Of a stretch of 64,000 nt of DNA, positions 47,225 to 59,397 are shown piece after piece. Source of the stretch: Cheilinus undulatus (taxonomy: Eukaryota; Chordata; Actinopteri; Labriformes; Labridae); assembly GCF_018320785.1 (NCBI RefSeq), contig NC_054885.1, forward strand, positions 9,608,421 to 9,672,420. Direction: 5' to 3'. Position 1 is the first letter of the stretch; each line of letters begins with the position of its first letter. The notes beneath the pieces were generated by a model that made no database searches, was not told the DNA's origin, and saw only the letters and a program-made list of their open reading frames with translations. Made by a program: the position numbers and the translations under genes.

Positions 47225-49380
47225 ATTTTTGTCATATTGATGCCCAAAAATCATTACAAAATGTAGAAAACATAGTTTTAGCTGCAAATTATACATATTT
47301 TCATAATTTTTTTTAATTTGATTCATTGATTATTCAATAAAACTTATATCTTTTGAAATGGAATATCTTAACAACTTCATTCCCCAATGTTAAAACATAA
47401 GATTTCATTTTTCAGTAAGACTTCGATTTTAATAGATGAAACAACTACAAATTTTAAAAGCCCAGGGCAGAAACCCTGCAAGATTTTTTTTTTTTTTTTG
47501 TAACTAAAGGGCTAAATTTAGTGGCATCTTGCATACACACATTTACATTTTTTGTCAATTAGATTTCTTTGATTCATTGATTGTTCAATAAAACATGCCT
47601 TAAAAAATAATTGAAACAACTTTAAATGTTTTGTACCAAAAACCTAAACTAAATGACATTCTATTGATATATTTTATTTTTTTGCCATTTATTTATTATT
47701 TTTTGATGTATTGATTATTTACTTAAACTATTCTTTTTAATGATCATCCAAAACAAATGCATAGCCCAAGGTTAAAATATAACATACTTTCTTTTGTAAG
47801 CAAAATCCTAAACTTAAGAACAGTCGCATACACATATTTTCATTTTTTTTGCCAATTATTTCTTTGATTCCTTGATTCTTCAATAAAATTTTTTAATGAA
47901 CAATCCAAAACAACTTCATCGCCCATGGTTAAACTTGTGGTTTAATTTTTTCTACTAAAAGCCTGAAGTTAAGGACATTTTTCATACACGTTTCATTCTT
48001 TTTTTCATTCTTTTTCTTTGAATTATTGATTATTTAATTAAACATAAGTTCTTTGAATGTGATATTCAAAACAATTTCATAACAAAAAGTAAAAAACACA
48101 AGATTCATGTTTTTTTATTACAAAATCATAATTTAATGACATTTTACACACGTTGTCAGTATTTTTTTTTTAATAATATTCTTTGTTGTATAGATTTTCC
48201 AACAAAACTTACAGTTTTTTAAAATGAAATGTCCAAAACAACTTCAGAGCCCAAGGTAATATCAATAGTTTTTTCTTTTAACCAAATCCTAAGCTTTATG
48301 ATATTTTTTTTACACATATTTTTTATTTATTTACCACTTGTTTAATTTAAATCATAAATTATTCCACAAAACTTTTTTTTTCCAAACAAAATATCTTAAC
48401 AAAAAAAAAAAAAATTTAATACAGATACTTTCATTAGTTCTGCAAATTACTTGCTTTGAGTCATTCATTATTTAATAAAACTTAAGATTTTTTAATGAGA
48501 TATTCAAAACAACTATCTTAAGGTAAAAACAGAAGATTTAATTTTTTTTGTACTTAATGCCTACAGATAACATTTTGCATACACATTTTTTCATTAATTT
48601 TTGAAAATTATTTTCTTAGATTTATTGATTTTTACAATTAAACATTTTTTTTAAATGAACTATCTTTAAACTTTATTGCTTAAGGTAAAATTTGAGATTT
48701 GATCTTGCTTACACATTTTTCATTAATTTTGCCAGTTGTTTTCTTTGATTCATTGACTGGTCAACAAAATATACATTTTTTGAAATGCAATATCCAAAAC
48801 AACTTCATACCCCAAAGTACAACTGAAAATTATTTGTTTTGTGCAAAAGGTTAAGAATACTGACATTTTGCATTCACATTTTTATATTATTTTTTGCCAG
48901 TTGTTTTCTTCGGTATTTTGATTTCTCAATAAAAATACATTTTTAATGAGATAATAAAACAACTAGCCTAAGGTAAAAACAAAAGATTTAATCTTATGTA
49001 TCAAAAGTCGACACTAAATGACATCCCATCCACATATTTTAAGTACTTTTTGCCGATTATTTTCTTTGGGTTATTGGTTGTTTTTGTTGACAAGATTTTT
49101 TCAAATTAATATCCAAAATAACTTCATAGCTCAAGGTTAAGACATCAGTTTTTTTTTTTCCTAAGCCAAAGGCTAAACTTTTTGATATATTTGTACATAT
49201 ATTTTTTATTCATTCTTGCCAAATATTTTCTTTGGTTCATTAAATGATTCAATGAAACTTGATTTTTTTAAGATGAAAATCCAAAATAACTTTATAGCCC
49301 AGTTATAAAACACTAGATTTATTTTTTGCAACAAAAAGCCTTAACGTTCTGACATTTTACATACATGCTATGCTACAGAA
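47225..49380 (+). repeat. AT-rich tandem array, unit near 160 bp, about 13 diverged copies
   Basis: A signature TTTGATTCATTGATTATTCAATAAAAC recurs in diverged form. Copies start near 47318, 47568, 47700, 47863, 48017, 48181, 48345, 48455, 48614, 48743, 48910, 49064 and 49230, most spacings being 150-167 bp. Within each unit it is followed by a run like AATATCCAAAACAACTTCATAGCCCAAGGTTAAAAC, then CTAAA..TGACATTTTGCATACACATTTTT and a TTTGCCA stretch. The order is kept in every copy, so this is a satellite-like array and not random AT-rich sequence. No coding capacity is seen. Confidence 0.85.
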
Positions 49381-51230
49381 TACCACAAATATAAAAAACA
49401 AGTATTATATGTGAAAAACTGGTAGACATTTTGACCTTCTTTCAATAGTTTTGCTTTAGAAAAAGTCCAAGCATTGGAGAATTATTTTCCTCTGACTTTA
49501 TCATGTGTTTTTAATTGTTTCTACTATTTTTTATAAAAATGTAAGCACATATCTGGCGTGATCCTCACTGGAAATATGTAACATACACTAACAGCCAATA
49601 TTAACATATATCATTTGCTAAAGACTGTTTCTGATGTTCTAAATTGAAAGAAATGTATGAAGTCAAGCTGCATTCATCTTTTATGTGTTTTTTATAGCAC
49701 ATCTTGTGACTGGTAATGTTTGCCTAAATTAAGATCAGATGCAGGCAGACATTCAAAGGAAGGGGGTGGGGGGAGTTATTACAGTATGTATAGCCAACGT
49801 TCATCTGCTTGATCCCTTGAACCCTCCTCAGCGATTGGCTGCAGACATGGCCGGATCATTAATGTGGATGTGGACTATAAGTGAAGTGAGGGTCAACACA
49901 CCGAGGAGCCTGCTACAGCCAGACTGAACCTAGCAACGCTGTAGTTTGTCGTGTCCGGCTCCAGTGGTCCGCGCGCCTTTTATCAGCAGCAGCTTGGGCT
50001 CATTTACAGCAATCAAAGCCTGCTCTTGTGGGAGATTAACTCATTCTGTGATCGTGGCCTGTTGTCCTGGAAACCATGACGATTAAGAAGATGTGTTGTA
50101 AGTACAAGGCTGCATGTGGAGACTGATTGTGATTGTTATCACGCACTGTGAAGGTCATCATCACACATCCGATGGAGTATTTAGATTGAGGACGCTGATG
50201 TTTATCAAGTCCACTTGAATCTTGAAACTCTGAAGATGTTGAGTTTTCATGGAACTTTATGGCCGCTGTATTTTGCAAACATATTCTGTGTCAATCACTA
50301 CCAGCAGGAGTTGGGTCCTTGTTTCTCTGCAAAAGCTTGACTTTCTTTGAAGTTCATCTCCACCCATTTCTCATCACTAACATGTGTTCTCCCTCAAAGA
50401 CTATGCTTCCCTTCAAAGGGGAATACCTCTTGGTCTGCAGCCTACCTGGCAGAGTTGTAATACCTGTGTCATGTTGCTCAAAATCCAGGATTTAGTGTAA
50501 GCTGCGCGCCAAACGGTCTGAACCTGCTGACTTGACTTGCTGTGTTTTATTAGGGATGCTAAGCTGTAATATGATGTAACAGGCATGTGTGCGGCAGTCA
50601 GTCCTCTTCTGGCTGGCGCTTAGATAGGCTGATCGACATCTGTTTCTTGTATGCCTATAAATTCAACTTTGGTGAGTACTTTTCAGGCAAGACATTAAAC
50701 ATTGAGGAGTCAAACTCTGCCTTACAAGGTTGTAAATGGTCTCAGTTTTCCACCATTCGACAGAGCCACCAAGACAGCCCAGCAATGCTGGTTCCTAGAG
50801 GCCAGCTATGTTTTGTCTCAGGGCAGCTCTTACATTTCCTGGAGCAGGAAAATAATCTCTGTTGCGGAAGGAAGACAGATTTACAGAGCAGCTTCAGGCT
50901 CTTGAGTGTGTCCTTGCAGCTTATACTCCTTAGCGCCGCCCTCCTCACAGGGCACATGCTGTTGTTTCATTATGTCAGGGACTCTCTCTGACCTGCTAAG
51001 GATATAAGGCTTAATTTCCAGCTTTTGCTGCTGGAAAGATGACAAACATCACAATTTTTATCTCTATTATATGTAGCTAGAGCTTAGATTTTCTTGCACG
51101 TGTAAAGTCGAAAGTTCATGACCATTTGTTTCTTAAACAATCTAGTGCCTATTTGAGGAAGATCAGTTCTGAATAAGTTCCCATTGGAAATTTTCCAGTT
51201 GCTTGGATCATTATAAAAATGGATAACCGC
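49381..51230. other. Noncoding interval
   Basis: The 49790-50060 stretch is less AT-rich and of high complexity and could be regulatory. The plus-strand open frame at 50587-50991 gives no recognisable protein. Nothing else is supported. Confidence 0.3.
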
Positions 51231-51590
51231 CAGACACACTAGATGGATGTGTTTCACACATCCATCTGGTAAACCGTCCATAGACAGCGTTTGAGAAAGG
51301 GCCAGAGCCTTTGAAAAAAAACACTTGGAGGGTGATTGGATGAACGTTCTGTCACATCTTTACCTGCAGCATCCACGCTAATGTCTTCCACCATAAATGC
51401 ACCGGCCACTTCTCGCTGGTTGCATGCGTCACAACTCTGCTGCGCCCGAAAGTACTGCCCCTCGACGATGATTGGTCCTGTCACTTTCAGACCAGGCCCA
51501 AATGGTTCAGACAGGAGCTTTGCAAGATGGATTTGCCAGTGAGAAACACGGAAACAAGGGAATCCATCTGCTTTGCAAGGTTAAAAAATG
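51230..51590. repeat. Dispersed repeat related to 37190-37930
   Basis: This copy shares the blocks AGATGGATGTGTTTCACACAT, CCAGTGAGAAACACG and ATCCATCTGCTTTGCAAGGTTA with the copy at 37 kb. It contains a perfect 12-bp-arm palindrome at 51241-51267 (AGATGGATGTGT, loop TTC, ACACATCCATCT) that the 37-kb copy has only in part. Confidence 0.5.
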
Positions 51591-51849
51591 GAGGGACATT
51601 CTTACAAGGTTAGACAAGTCCACCAAATGGGATTGTAGTGGGCAAAGATTCAGTAACTGCACCAATTGTTTTTTAAAGCACACACTGGAAGCCAAACAAT
51701 GGCAATCACCATAGTGGAAATCCTTTTTCATGTTAACCTTCTGTCAAACTAGAAGCAGGCTGGGTGGCAGTTTAGCTTAGTTTGTAGATTAGGCATCCAT
51801 ATACAGAGGCTATGGTCCTTCATGCACTGGTTGCAGAACAATTCCTGCT

Positions 51850-52165
51850 CTCAGCGCTAGAGCTGTGAAAAAAGACTCACTCCCTACCTGGAGGGACCAA
51901 TGCACCGTTTTCCAGCAGAAAACGATGGCCTCAGCCTTGGAGGTGCTTATTCTCATACAGCCACTTCACACTCAGCTGCAAACCATTCCAGTGCTTGTTG
52001 GAAGTCCCCAGCTGAGGAAGCCAACAGAACCACATATCTGCAAAAAGCAGAGATGAGATTCTGAGCTCCCTGCACTGGAAACCCTCCTCCCCCCTGACTG
52101 TGCCTTGAGATCCTGTCCATTAAAATCCCGAACAACAAATAAATCACTGGAGATTGGCTCACCAG
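51850..52165 (-). pseudogene. LINE reverse-transcriptase fragment (YADD-region relic)
   Basis: On the minus strand the frame reads YVVLLASSAGDFQQALEWFAAECEVAV. This corresponds to the reverse-transcriptase segment just after the catalytic ADD motif of the same fish LINE family as 28106-28505. The catalytic aspartates themselves are degraded in this copy (CRYVVLLASS). The fragment is isolated and truncated at both ends. Confidence 0.7.
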
Positions 52166-52454
52166 CCTATCACAGCCTAATCCCCTATGACTCTATTCAT
52201 TAGTCCAGTTCTGTATAGAATCAAAATGGATAGGTTTTACAGAAATACACACTAAATATATTGTATTCCGTAAAGATATTAGCCATTCAGAATCAATTTA
52301 TTTATTGAACCAAGCAATCAGCATGTTTTTTCTGCTTGTAAATAAAGAATTTTTTGCAAAGGTGTACAGTTTCAATCAGACAATCCAAGGACTGCAGTTT
52401 TTTTTTTTTACCGTTTTCATCCACAGAGGTTGAAAATATGCTTGATTTGATCTA

Positions 52455-53110
52455 AACTCACTGGTCACTTTGTTGGTACACTTTGCTAGCACCTAGTTGG
52501 ACTCAGTTTTGCCTTCAGAACTGCTTTACCTCTTCATGGCATGGAATCGACAAGGTGCTTGAAACATTTTTTAGAGGTTTGGTCTATATTGACACCATAG
52601 TACCATTCAGTTGCTACAGATTTATTGGCTACACATCCATGATGAAAATCTTCAATTCCACCACATCCCAACTTCTTTATTGTATTGATGAGATCTGGTG
52701 ACTTTCGTTTTAAAGGATTTGTTTAAGAATATTTGAACTGTGTGTCATTGTGTTATCCTGCTGGAAGCAACCAATTGAAGATGGGTCATCAAGGAATGGA
52801 TACAAATCGGACATGGTGTCTGAACAATGCTCATGGGGTACCAAGGGGTCCAAAATATGCCAAGGAAATATCCCCCGTGTCCTTACACCAACACCACCAG
52901 CCAGAACCATTGATACAAGGCAAGATGGATCCATGATTTCATCATGTTTATGCCAAATTCTTATCCTACCGTCCAACTGTTATGGCAGGAGTCTAGACTC
53001 TTCAGACCTGGCAATGTTTTCCAGACTTTATATCATCCAATTTTGGTGAGTCCATGTAAATTGTATCCCTTGTCTCATCGTCTGAGCTGACAGGAATGGT
53101 AGGCAAGAAT
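52455..53110 (-). pseudogene. Tc1-like transposase relic
   Basis: On the minus strand, pieces such as GRIRIWHKHDEIMDPSCLVS, GIFPWHILDPLVPHEH, DLYPFLDDPSS and GCFQQDNTMTHSS match the C-terminal catalytic half of a Tc1-type transposase, including the D near QQDN. The frame is broken outside 52710-52976. The left edge begins ACTCACTGGTCACTTTGTTGGTACAC, which resembles the known end of this fish family. The element is dead and truncated at its 5' side. Confidence 0.7.
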
Positions 53111-53680
53111 GTAGATTGGGGAGTCTTTACAGAGGAAAGTAGATTTACTGGTATCCAAATGTGACACTGCATTCTTTTGAATCCTCAGCCGTGAAACTGA
53201 CAAATGTGAGGTCAATGTGATGAATAGCTGTCTAGAAAATTGGAAAGGACTAATAGAAAATTAGACCAATTGGATGCCATCACAGAATGACCTGCATTGC
53301 CAGAATTTTCAACAAAAAACACACCAAGTTCACTGATCTGTCTGACTCATCCAACACGGTTTCAGACTCTATTGAGAAAGACTAATCCTTTGGTCATAAA
53401 AATGCTAAACTAAAGTAAAGATTTAAGAATAGCATTGTCTATAAGATGACTATTCAGTATACTGGGGTTGATTTAACCCCTACCAGCTGGATGTTGAACT
53501 TCTATATAACTGAAGCATATGTAGTCGACTGACATTACCAAACAATGTTCATGCTAAGAATGACATAAGGATTGGAAAGAGGATTTGTAAAGACTACTCG
53601 CCGTTGAACAACCTCCCCCTCCTCTTCTGCCTGCTCTGTTCACCGGGGATTAATTCTTTGCAATTGAAACTTAGCAGGAC
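53111..53680. other. Noncoding interval
   Basis: AT-rich sequence with no feature I can name. Confidence 0.35.
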
Positions 53681-53842
53681 ATTCTCCGCCCCTAAAATAT
53701 ACAATTTCAGATCACACTGGCTATCCGCCTTTCTGCCTGGACTGGCGACTGTTGCGAACACTAGAGTCGGGAGGCAGAGGCATGGCGAGATAAAGTGGAA
53801 GATGAGAGAGTGGAGGTGATAGCGTTAGAACAGACCGACAAG
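53681..53842 (+). promoter_or_regulatory. Candidate promoter and untranslated first exon of the glutamate transporter
   Basis: A GC box (CCGCCCC, about 53686) is followed directly by TAAAATATA (53693-53701). Then comes a CpG-richer stretch ending in GACCGACAAG followed by GTAACA, a good splice donor at 53843. The transporter's first coding exon at 59239 begins with an acceptor five bases before its ATG and so needs such an upstream exon. Position, strand and donor all suit. The link is inference. Confidence 0.35.
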
Positions 53843-54589
53843 GTAACATTTTTTTCTGCAATTTGGTTTATGTGTTTGACTGTGTCCCCAGTGCTTCTCA
53901 GCTGATTGATGATAATCACGTCTGATTGCGATAGTCTCATTGAGTCAGACTGTGTGTAAATGTGACATTGATACGCCTTACAGAGATTTGGCATGGCTGC
54001 ACTTATCTCCAGATGTGTTTATATAGGATTAATGTTTAGACATGATGGTGATGGGGTCTCTTCAGTTTCCTCTGCTGAGTAGAAATGTGGTACGTGATAT
54101 TGGACAGCTGACACATTCTTACTCGTTGACGCTTTTGTCATATTGAAAGTGATGACTTTGCTTGGAAGAAGAAATCTCATTGCTTCCATAACAATCCTGT
54201 GTTGATTTAGAGATTTCCAAATACACTTTAAACGACAACTGACAGGTGTTACTGAAGAGCTTTTCTCCATTTTAAGAATAATGCGTCTTCATCTGATGTT
54301 AAATTCTTTAATGCACTCAGACTAATGTCTACTGAATGTTGTCTACCTAGATCTGAATTTAGCTGCAGTTTTTCACATTGTGAAGCCACTAAGAATCATT
54401 TGGACAGACTTTAAACAAAAATTTAATTCATGCCAGATTATTCATTTTACTTATGTTACCAGTGTCTGTTAGTATTTACATTACTGTCACAAGACTGAAT
54501 TTTCTTAACAACTATTAGGCAGTTAAATGAATACATTTAATGAATTTATGTCTCTGAAGATGTTAAGTCCATCCAAACCCTAGCATGTT

Positions 54590-55785
54590 CTGGACCCATG
54601 TTTTTTTGGCAAGCTACCTGCCTGTATTGTATTGTATCATATTGTATCCTACTAAACCTCCCTTTCAATTCTTTCCGTCTGCTTCTAAAGTCATGACATT
54701 TGCTTTTTTTCTATTTTTAAGTCTTTCATCTGCAAAATCATCACATAAATTCAAGGTACATTTCCAAATTGATCTCATTGTATGAACACAGAGTTGGTAC
54801 CATAATGTATCATATTGTATCTTATCATATCGTATCTAGTGTATGCCATTGTATCTGTCATATTGTATCGAATAGTAGGGTGTTGTGTTGTATCATATTG
54901 AATGGTATCGTACCATATTATATAGAATGGTATGGTATGTTTTCAAATTAAATTTAATGGTACTAATTTATTTTATCAAATTGTATTAGAATGTATGGCA
55001 TGGCATGGTATGGTATGACAATCTTTTCAATCAAACACAGTCACTTTTTTTAAACTGGTGTATAAAAGTTTTACATCAGTCTGATCATTTGTTAATTCTG
55101 GACCAAGAACTGTGCTAAGCTACTTCCCAATTCAAGATTTTTCCCCTGTCTTTCACAAAAATTGTCCAATAAGTTCAAAATAAATTTCAAAATTGAAAAC
55201 AAGTTGGTGTGGTATGGTTCAGTACAGTACAGTATCCTGTTTTAACAAAGGGTACTGTATTGTATTGGAATCTAGTCATATGTTGAGATATGGTTTAGCA
55301 TGGTATTGTGTGGTATCATATCAAACTGAATAGATTTGTATCATGTTGTATCAGATGTCATTGTATCATAATGAATGGTATTGTATCGTGTGGTATCAAA
55401 TCATATCCAATGGTTTAGTCGTTATTGTCTGGTACAGTACAGTATCGTATTGAATATATGTATGGTATGGCATGGTATGGTGTGGCATGGAATTGGTTCC
55501 AGAGATTATTTTTGCATGGATATGGATTTGGTGTGTCTTGAGATTTCGGATTGGTCTCAGGTGTGCCTTGGGCTAAAAAAGGTTGAAAATCACTGTGGTA
55601 TGGTATGGTATCAAATCAAATGGTATCTAACTGTACCGAATCAAATCCAGTGGTGTTGTATCGTATCAAATAGTTCCGTATCGAATGGTATTGTATCAAA
55701 TGGTTTGGCAATGTACGGTGCTGTACAGTAGTGTATTGTATGGTATGGCACAGTATTGTATGTTAGAGTATCATAGCATCATAAT
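54590..55785 (+). repeat. 5-bp-type satellite (GTATC/GTATG/ATTGT units), interrupted
   Basis: Pentamer-like units such as TGGTA, TATCG, TATTG and TATCA dominate 54620-54670, 54790-55020 and 55200-55785. Example runs are GGTATGGTATGGTATCAAAT and TGTATCATATTGTATC. Ordinary sequence interrupts it at 55020-55200, and the end of a hAT-type element (see 55490-55593) sits inside. Open frames over the array are by-products of the repeat. Confidence 0.8.
55490..55593 (+). mobile_element. Right-end relic of the 38.5-kb hAT-type element
   Basis: ATGGATATGGATTTGGTGTG, TCTTGAGATTT, AGGTGTGCCTTGG and the end TTGAAAATCACTG parallel 39530-39624. Only the right end is present, embedded in the pentamer satellite. 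Confidence 0.6.
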
Positions 55786-57760
55786 GTCTCCATTTGGGTT
55801 CTTTTTCTTCTACCTGCTTTAGCATTTGAAAATCTCTGACTTTTCATCTATTGCAACATTGAGGCTAAAATAAATTCTTTCAGTGACACTGAGTCATAAT
55901 TTTCTTTCCTCAAGTGCTACTAGAAGGACAAAATTTTAAACTTTTCATTGGAACATTTCCGTAACTACAAGGAGTAGTGGCACAAAGTTGTAAAATGGAT
56001 ATTTATGGCTGCTGATTCAGGGACAGCATCTTTTGAATGACCCAGCTTTAGCCTGAGTAGACCACTCAGGCCGAACTGAGAGGCAGGATATTCTTTTGGT
56101 GTCACAAGCAGATTCCACCCGTAGCCTTTAATCACTAACTCCTGACCCTGACACTTTGCAACCCCAACAACTGTACTAAAACAAGCTAACACAACCAAAA
56201 TCTCTCAAGTGAAGCAGTTATTTTAAAGATAATTAAAGTTCAAAGACCATTTGATTTTTCAACATTGTTATGGCTAGCTTTAGGACTGCATTGGAACCAA
56301 TTGCTAACATTTAGATATGCAGCTCTTAGCAACTTGAACATCTGCAGTATGAATTGTTGTGCACTAGTATGTTGGGGCACCGAGGATGCATCTATTGTGG
56401 CCCTAGGAGAGTAAAAAGTAAGATGTTTTTGTTGGCAACAATTGAATGAGCCTTTGAAATGGGACAGCCTTTATTATGTTATTGTGACGTCACTGGTCTT
56501 CAGTTGCGTCCTTTAAAGGATGCAGCCCTTGAAAAGGGGCACAGTTGAAGTGTCCATTAACTCCTGGCAACAACATGTGGTTGACAGCTGTGGTTTTAAG
56601 TAAAATGTCTCATAACAACTCAATGGATAGCAACATGTGGTAAAAATATTGATGAATTTGCTTGGGAGAAAATTTTACAACTTTGGCAATACTTTGATGT
56701 TTCATCAAAGGCTACAATCATTTCAGTTATCAGACGTATGCATGCTGTTACCTGAAAGCTATGAAGCCCAGCAGTCGAAGTCTCATTTGAAATGCTATCT
56801 CCACTCGCATCAGCCTCATTTTCAGTCCTATAGGCAACAGCTTGCTGCTGATGTAGTATTTAGCTGTCTTTAAGTAGAGTTATTAACGGGTATTTGCCTG
56901 GCTGTTCACCCTTAGCCCCAATTTTTCCTTTATGTTTTAACCAACCACTATCTTCCACTCCAGATGTCCATCTCAGTTGGTCAGATTGCTAGGGGGCACA
57001 TATTAAGTCTCCTAGCTGATTCTTCATCAGCCATATCTATTACTTTATCAGCAACTTCACTGAGTGCTTTATTTAGATCTGAGTGATTTTTTCCATTTTT
57101 AGGTAATAACACACTACATCTCTTAAAAGGTTCTACTTGTACTGTTTAGCAATCACCTGCTGTCTTTAACTCAAACCTGGAGCAGAGTTCATGTGGATCT
57201 TTAAAAAAATCTCAGATTGGATTTTCAGAATGTCTAATTTTACCTGCAAGGGGTTTTGAATTTCAGTTTGCAGACATTTATGTATACTATGACAAATGAT
57301 ACTATATGGTTGTTAATCAGCATTTTTTGTATGGATTTGTTTGTTTAAGTGATATTTCACAGCATCAAATGCAGCTTTTATTATTTTCTCATTTACAAAC
57401 CGTAAACATTACAGAAAGGAAAGCGAGGACATTTGTAGTTGAGCAGACCTTCAAGATGAAGAATAAAGGCAGTAGTTGGTGGGGGCAAATGAGCTGAGAA
57501 AAATGAAGAGCACTTATTATTTTAGATCAGTGGCTCTCAACTGGTTAAGTCACGGACCCACCATTAACTCCCCAGGAAGAATTGTGACCCAAATTTTGGA
57601 GACTTTTTCGGCCAATCAGATGTATATAATAAAAGTTTGAATTTGACCCACTGACTTTTGGGTCCTGACCCACCAGTTTAGTCAAAGCTGTTGAGTCTAA
57701 CAGAAAACCAGCAAAGTGCAAAAATATAATTCATTATTCTTTGTTCTGGTTTTAGAAAGA
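55786..57760. other. Noncoding interval
   Basis: No supportable gene is present. At about 57525-57690 the text GTGGCTCTCAACTGG...CACGGACCCACC and GACCCACTGAC...CTGACCCACCAG suggests another old dispersed element end. Confidence 0.35.
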
Positions 57761-57767
57761 TCCTAGA

Positions 57768-58330
57768 AGTAGGGATGCATATATGAGATTCTGCTGTCAT
57801 CTGATATTTCACTATTTCTAAACTAATTTTTGCAGATACCAATATTGTTAGGGAGATAAAACTGCCTAAAACTCCCCAAACTATACCTTTTTCCATTATT
57901 TTTTACCAGTTTCTTGTTTTAATTTGGTTCCACTGCCAGACAGTGGCTGTAGCTGTTTGAAAGCTGTTTTCTAACCACTATTTAATAACAAAAGAAGAAG
58001 ACAGAAATGCCACCGAGTGACACAGCTAAACTAAGGAACTAACTCCACCTCTCTTCTTTATACCTTCGCCTTATCAAGTAAAATAGATTTTAAGTAGAAA
58101 TTTTTGATTTTAAAAAACAATTTTTATTTTGTGTCAGCTCAAGCTAACAAGTGCAGGTGTACATTCCGGTCCATCGCTTTGATTTTTTAAATTTACTTGT
58201 GACTTTTGAACAGTAATATTCTTTCAAATGCCCATACCATACTGGTGATATATATGCCCATTATATTGGCTGTAATTATCAGCAGAATTTAGTATCTGCC
58301 GATACAGATGAAGCAGACAATATAGTCCTT
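57768..58330. mobile_element. Diverged hAT-like relic
   Basis: The left motif TAGGGATGCATATATGAG followed by CTGTCATCTGATATTT has a mirrored counterpart near 58245-58310 (GGTGATATATATGCCCA, TATCTGCCGATAC). The layout matches miniature hAT elements. Termini are not resolved. Confidence 0.4.
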
Positions 58331-58990
58331 GGAAGACACCAAAAGGGTTAGACTTCCCAAAAATTAAAATCAAATAAATAGATGAACTGTATTGTTTTCC
58401 TTTAAAGTCCAAATATTTTTTTGCCTTTGGAAGTGAAATAAGTTTCAGTCGCCTAAACTGCAACTGCCACTAGGGGTTGATTGCAGTATTTTGGCTACAT
58501 ATTTCTTGGGCTGGCATGTGGTCCATCACTGAATTTGATGCTAAAATACTGTGTTGTGATTGGTGTGAAAAACGAGCAGGAAACTGGTCTATAATTGTGG
58601 TCCTCTGGCAGGAAAAATGAACTCTAAAGCGCTTTTAGGGGAAAGTAGACATGTACAAGGCAGCTTTAATCAAGAACGGACTAATGATTATATATTTATG
58701 TGTCATATTCACTAACAATTACTGATGGATTTCTATAAATTGGATCACACATTAAGCTGGTGTTTTTTATAGCCTATAGAGTTTTTTTTTAATCACATAC
58801 CCTAAGCACCACAACATACTTTTCCTCTGCACATTTTCTGGTTTTAAAAATCTTCTTTAGTCCGGCTTGTGGGCTGCCAGTTGATGATCACTGATATAGA
58901 ACAATTCCAAGTGCTTTACACAGTTTAAAAAAATCTAAGAATGTTCATAAGCAAAAAAGATTTTACCACCTTTAAATATTAGACTGTGAA

Positions 58991-59005
58991 CCCCCCCCCC
59001 CCCCC
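58991..59005 (+). repeat. (C)15 tract
   Basis: This is an uninterrupted run of 15 C about 230 bp upstream of the transporter's first coding exon. Confidence 0.85.
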
Positions 59006-59243
59006 GCTATGGCCTGAGCATTCTCCTAAACTCTCCTTTGCATTCATGGAAACAGTGTGAATCCTAACCAGCCACAGGAGAAGAATACTTTGTTAAGATG
59101 GTCCTTCGACAATGCAGTGTGACAAATTTGTGATCATGCAGTGATAATTCATTAACACTGCAGGCCTGCATTTGCAAAATGATGTAGAGGTATTTAATCT
59201 TCAAGTAGTAAAACCCATCTCTCCATCTGTCTCCACAGACAGG

Positions 59244-59397
59244 ATGACAAACCAGGCGACAGCTAACCAGTCCAACACAAACAAGGTGAAGGAGAAAGAA
59301 GAAAACCCTAGAGATGACAACACAGACGTCGCGTATAAAGATGCCGGCCACTGCAGCCGGAATACCCACAACCTACTGCTGGGACTCACTGTTTTGG
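59244..59397 (+). CDS. Glutamate transporter (SLC1A/EAAT family), first coding exon
   Basis: The exon encodes the cytoplasmic N-terminus and the start of transmembrane segment 1 of a sodium-coupled excitatory amino-acid transporter. It opens after the acceptor CTGTCTCCACAG (AG at 59237-59238), with the ATG at 59244. The 51 full codons read from MTNQATANQ through a charged stretch (KVKEKEEN) to NLLLGLTVL. The donor is at 59398 (GTATGA), and the exon ends one base into a Gly codon. NLLLxLTVxG is also how EAAT2 enters segment 1, which makes EAAT2 (slc1a2) or a fish-retained relative the best match. The N-terminal tail is unlike EAAT2's, so a separate fish paralogue is quite possible and I give no symbol. 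Confidence 0.8.

Noticed and set aside
47225..49380. CRISPR-like array
   Set aside because: The units are long, diverged and without alternating unique spacers, there are no cas genes, and the DNA is vertebrate.
50587..50991. 134-codon plus-strand open frame
   Set aside because: No domain, no splice sites and no start context; likely chance.
54769..55731. Plus-strand open frames over the pentamer satellite
   Set aside because: Their proteins are repetitive by-products of the GTATC/GTATG units.
10000..59000. Search for a kcna-type potassium-channel exon between the two genes, expected from human NTF4-KCNA7 linkage
   Set aside because: No long single-exon channel frame or pore signature appears on either strand in the window.
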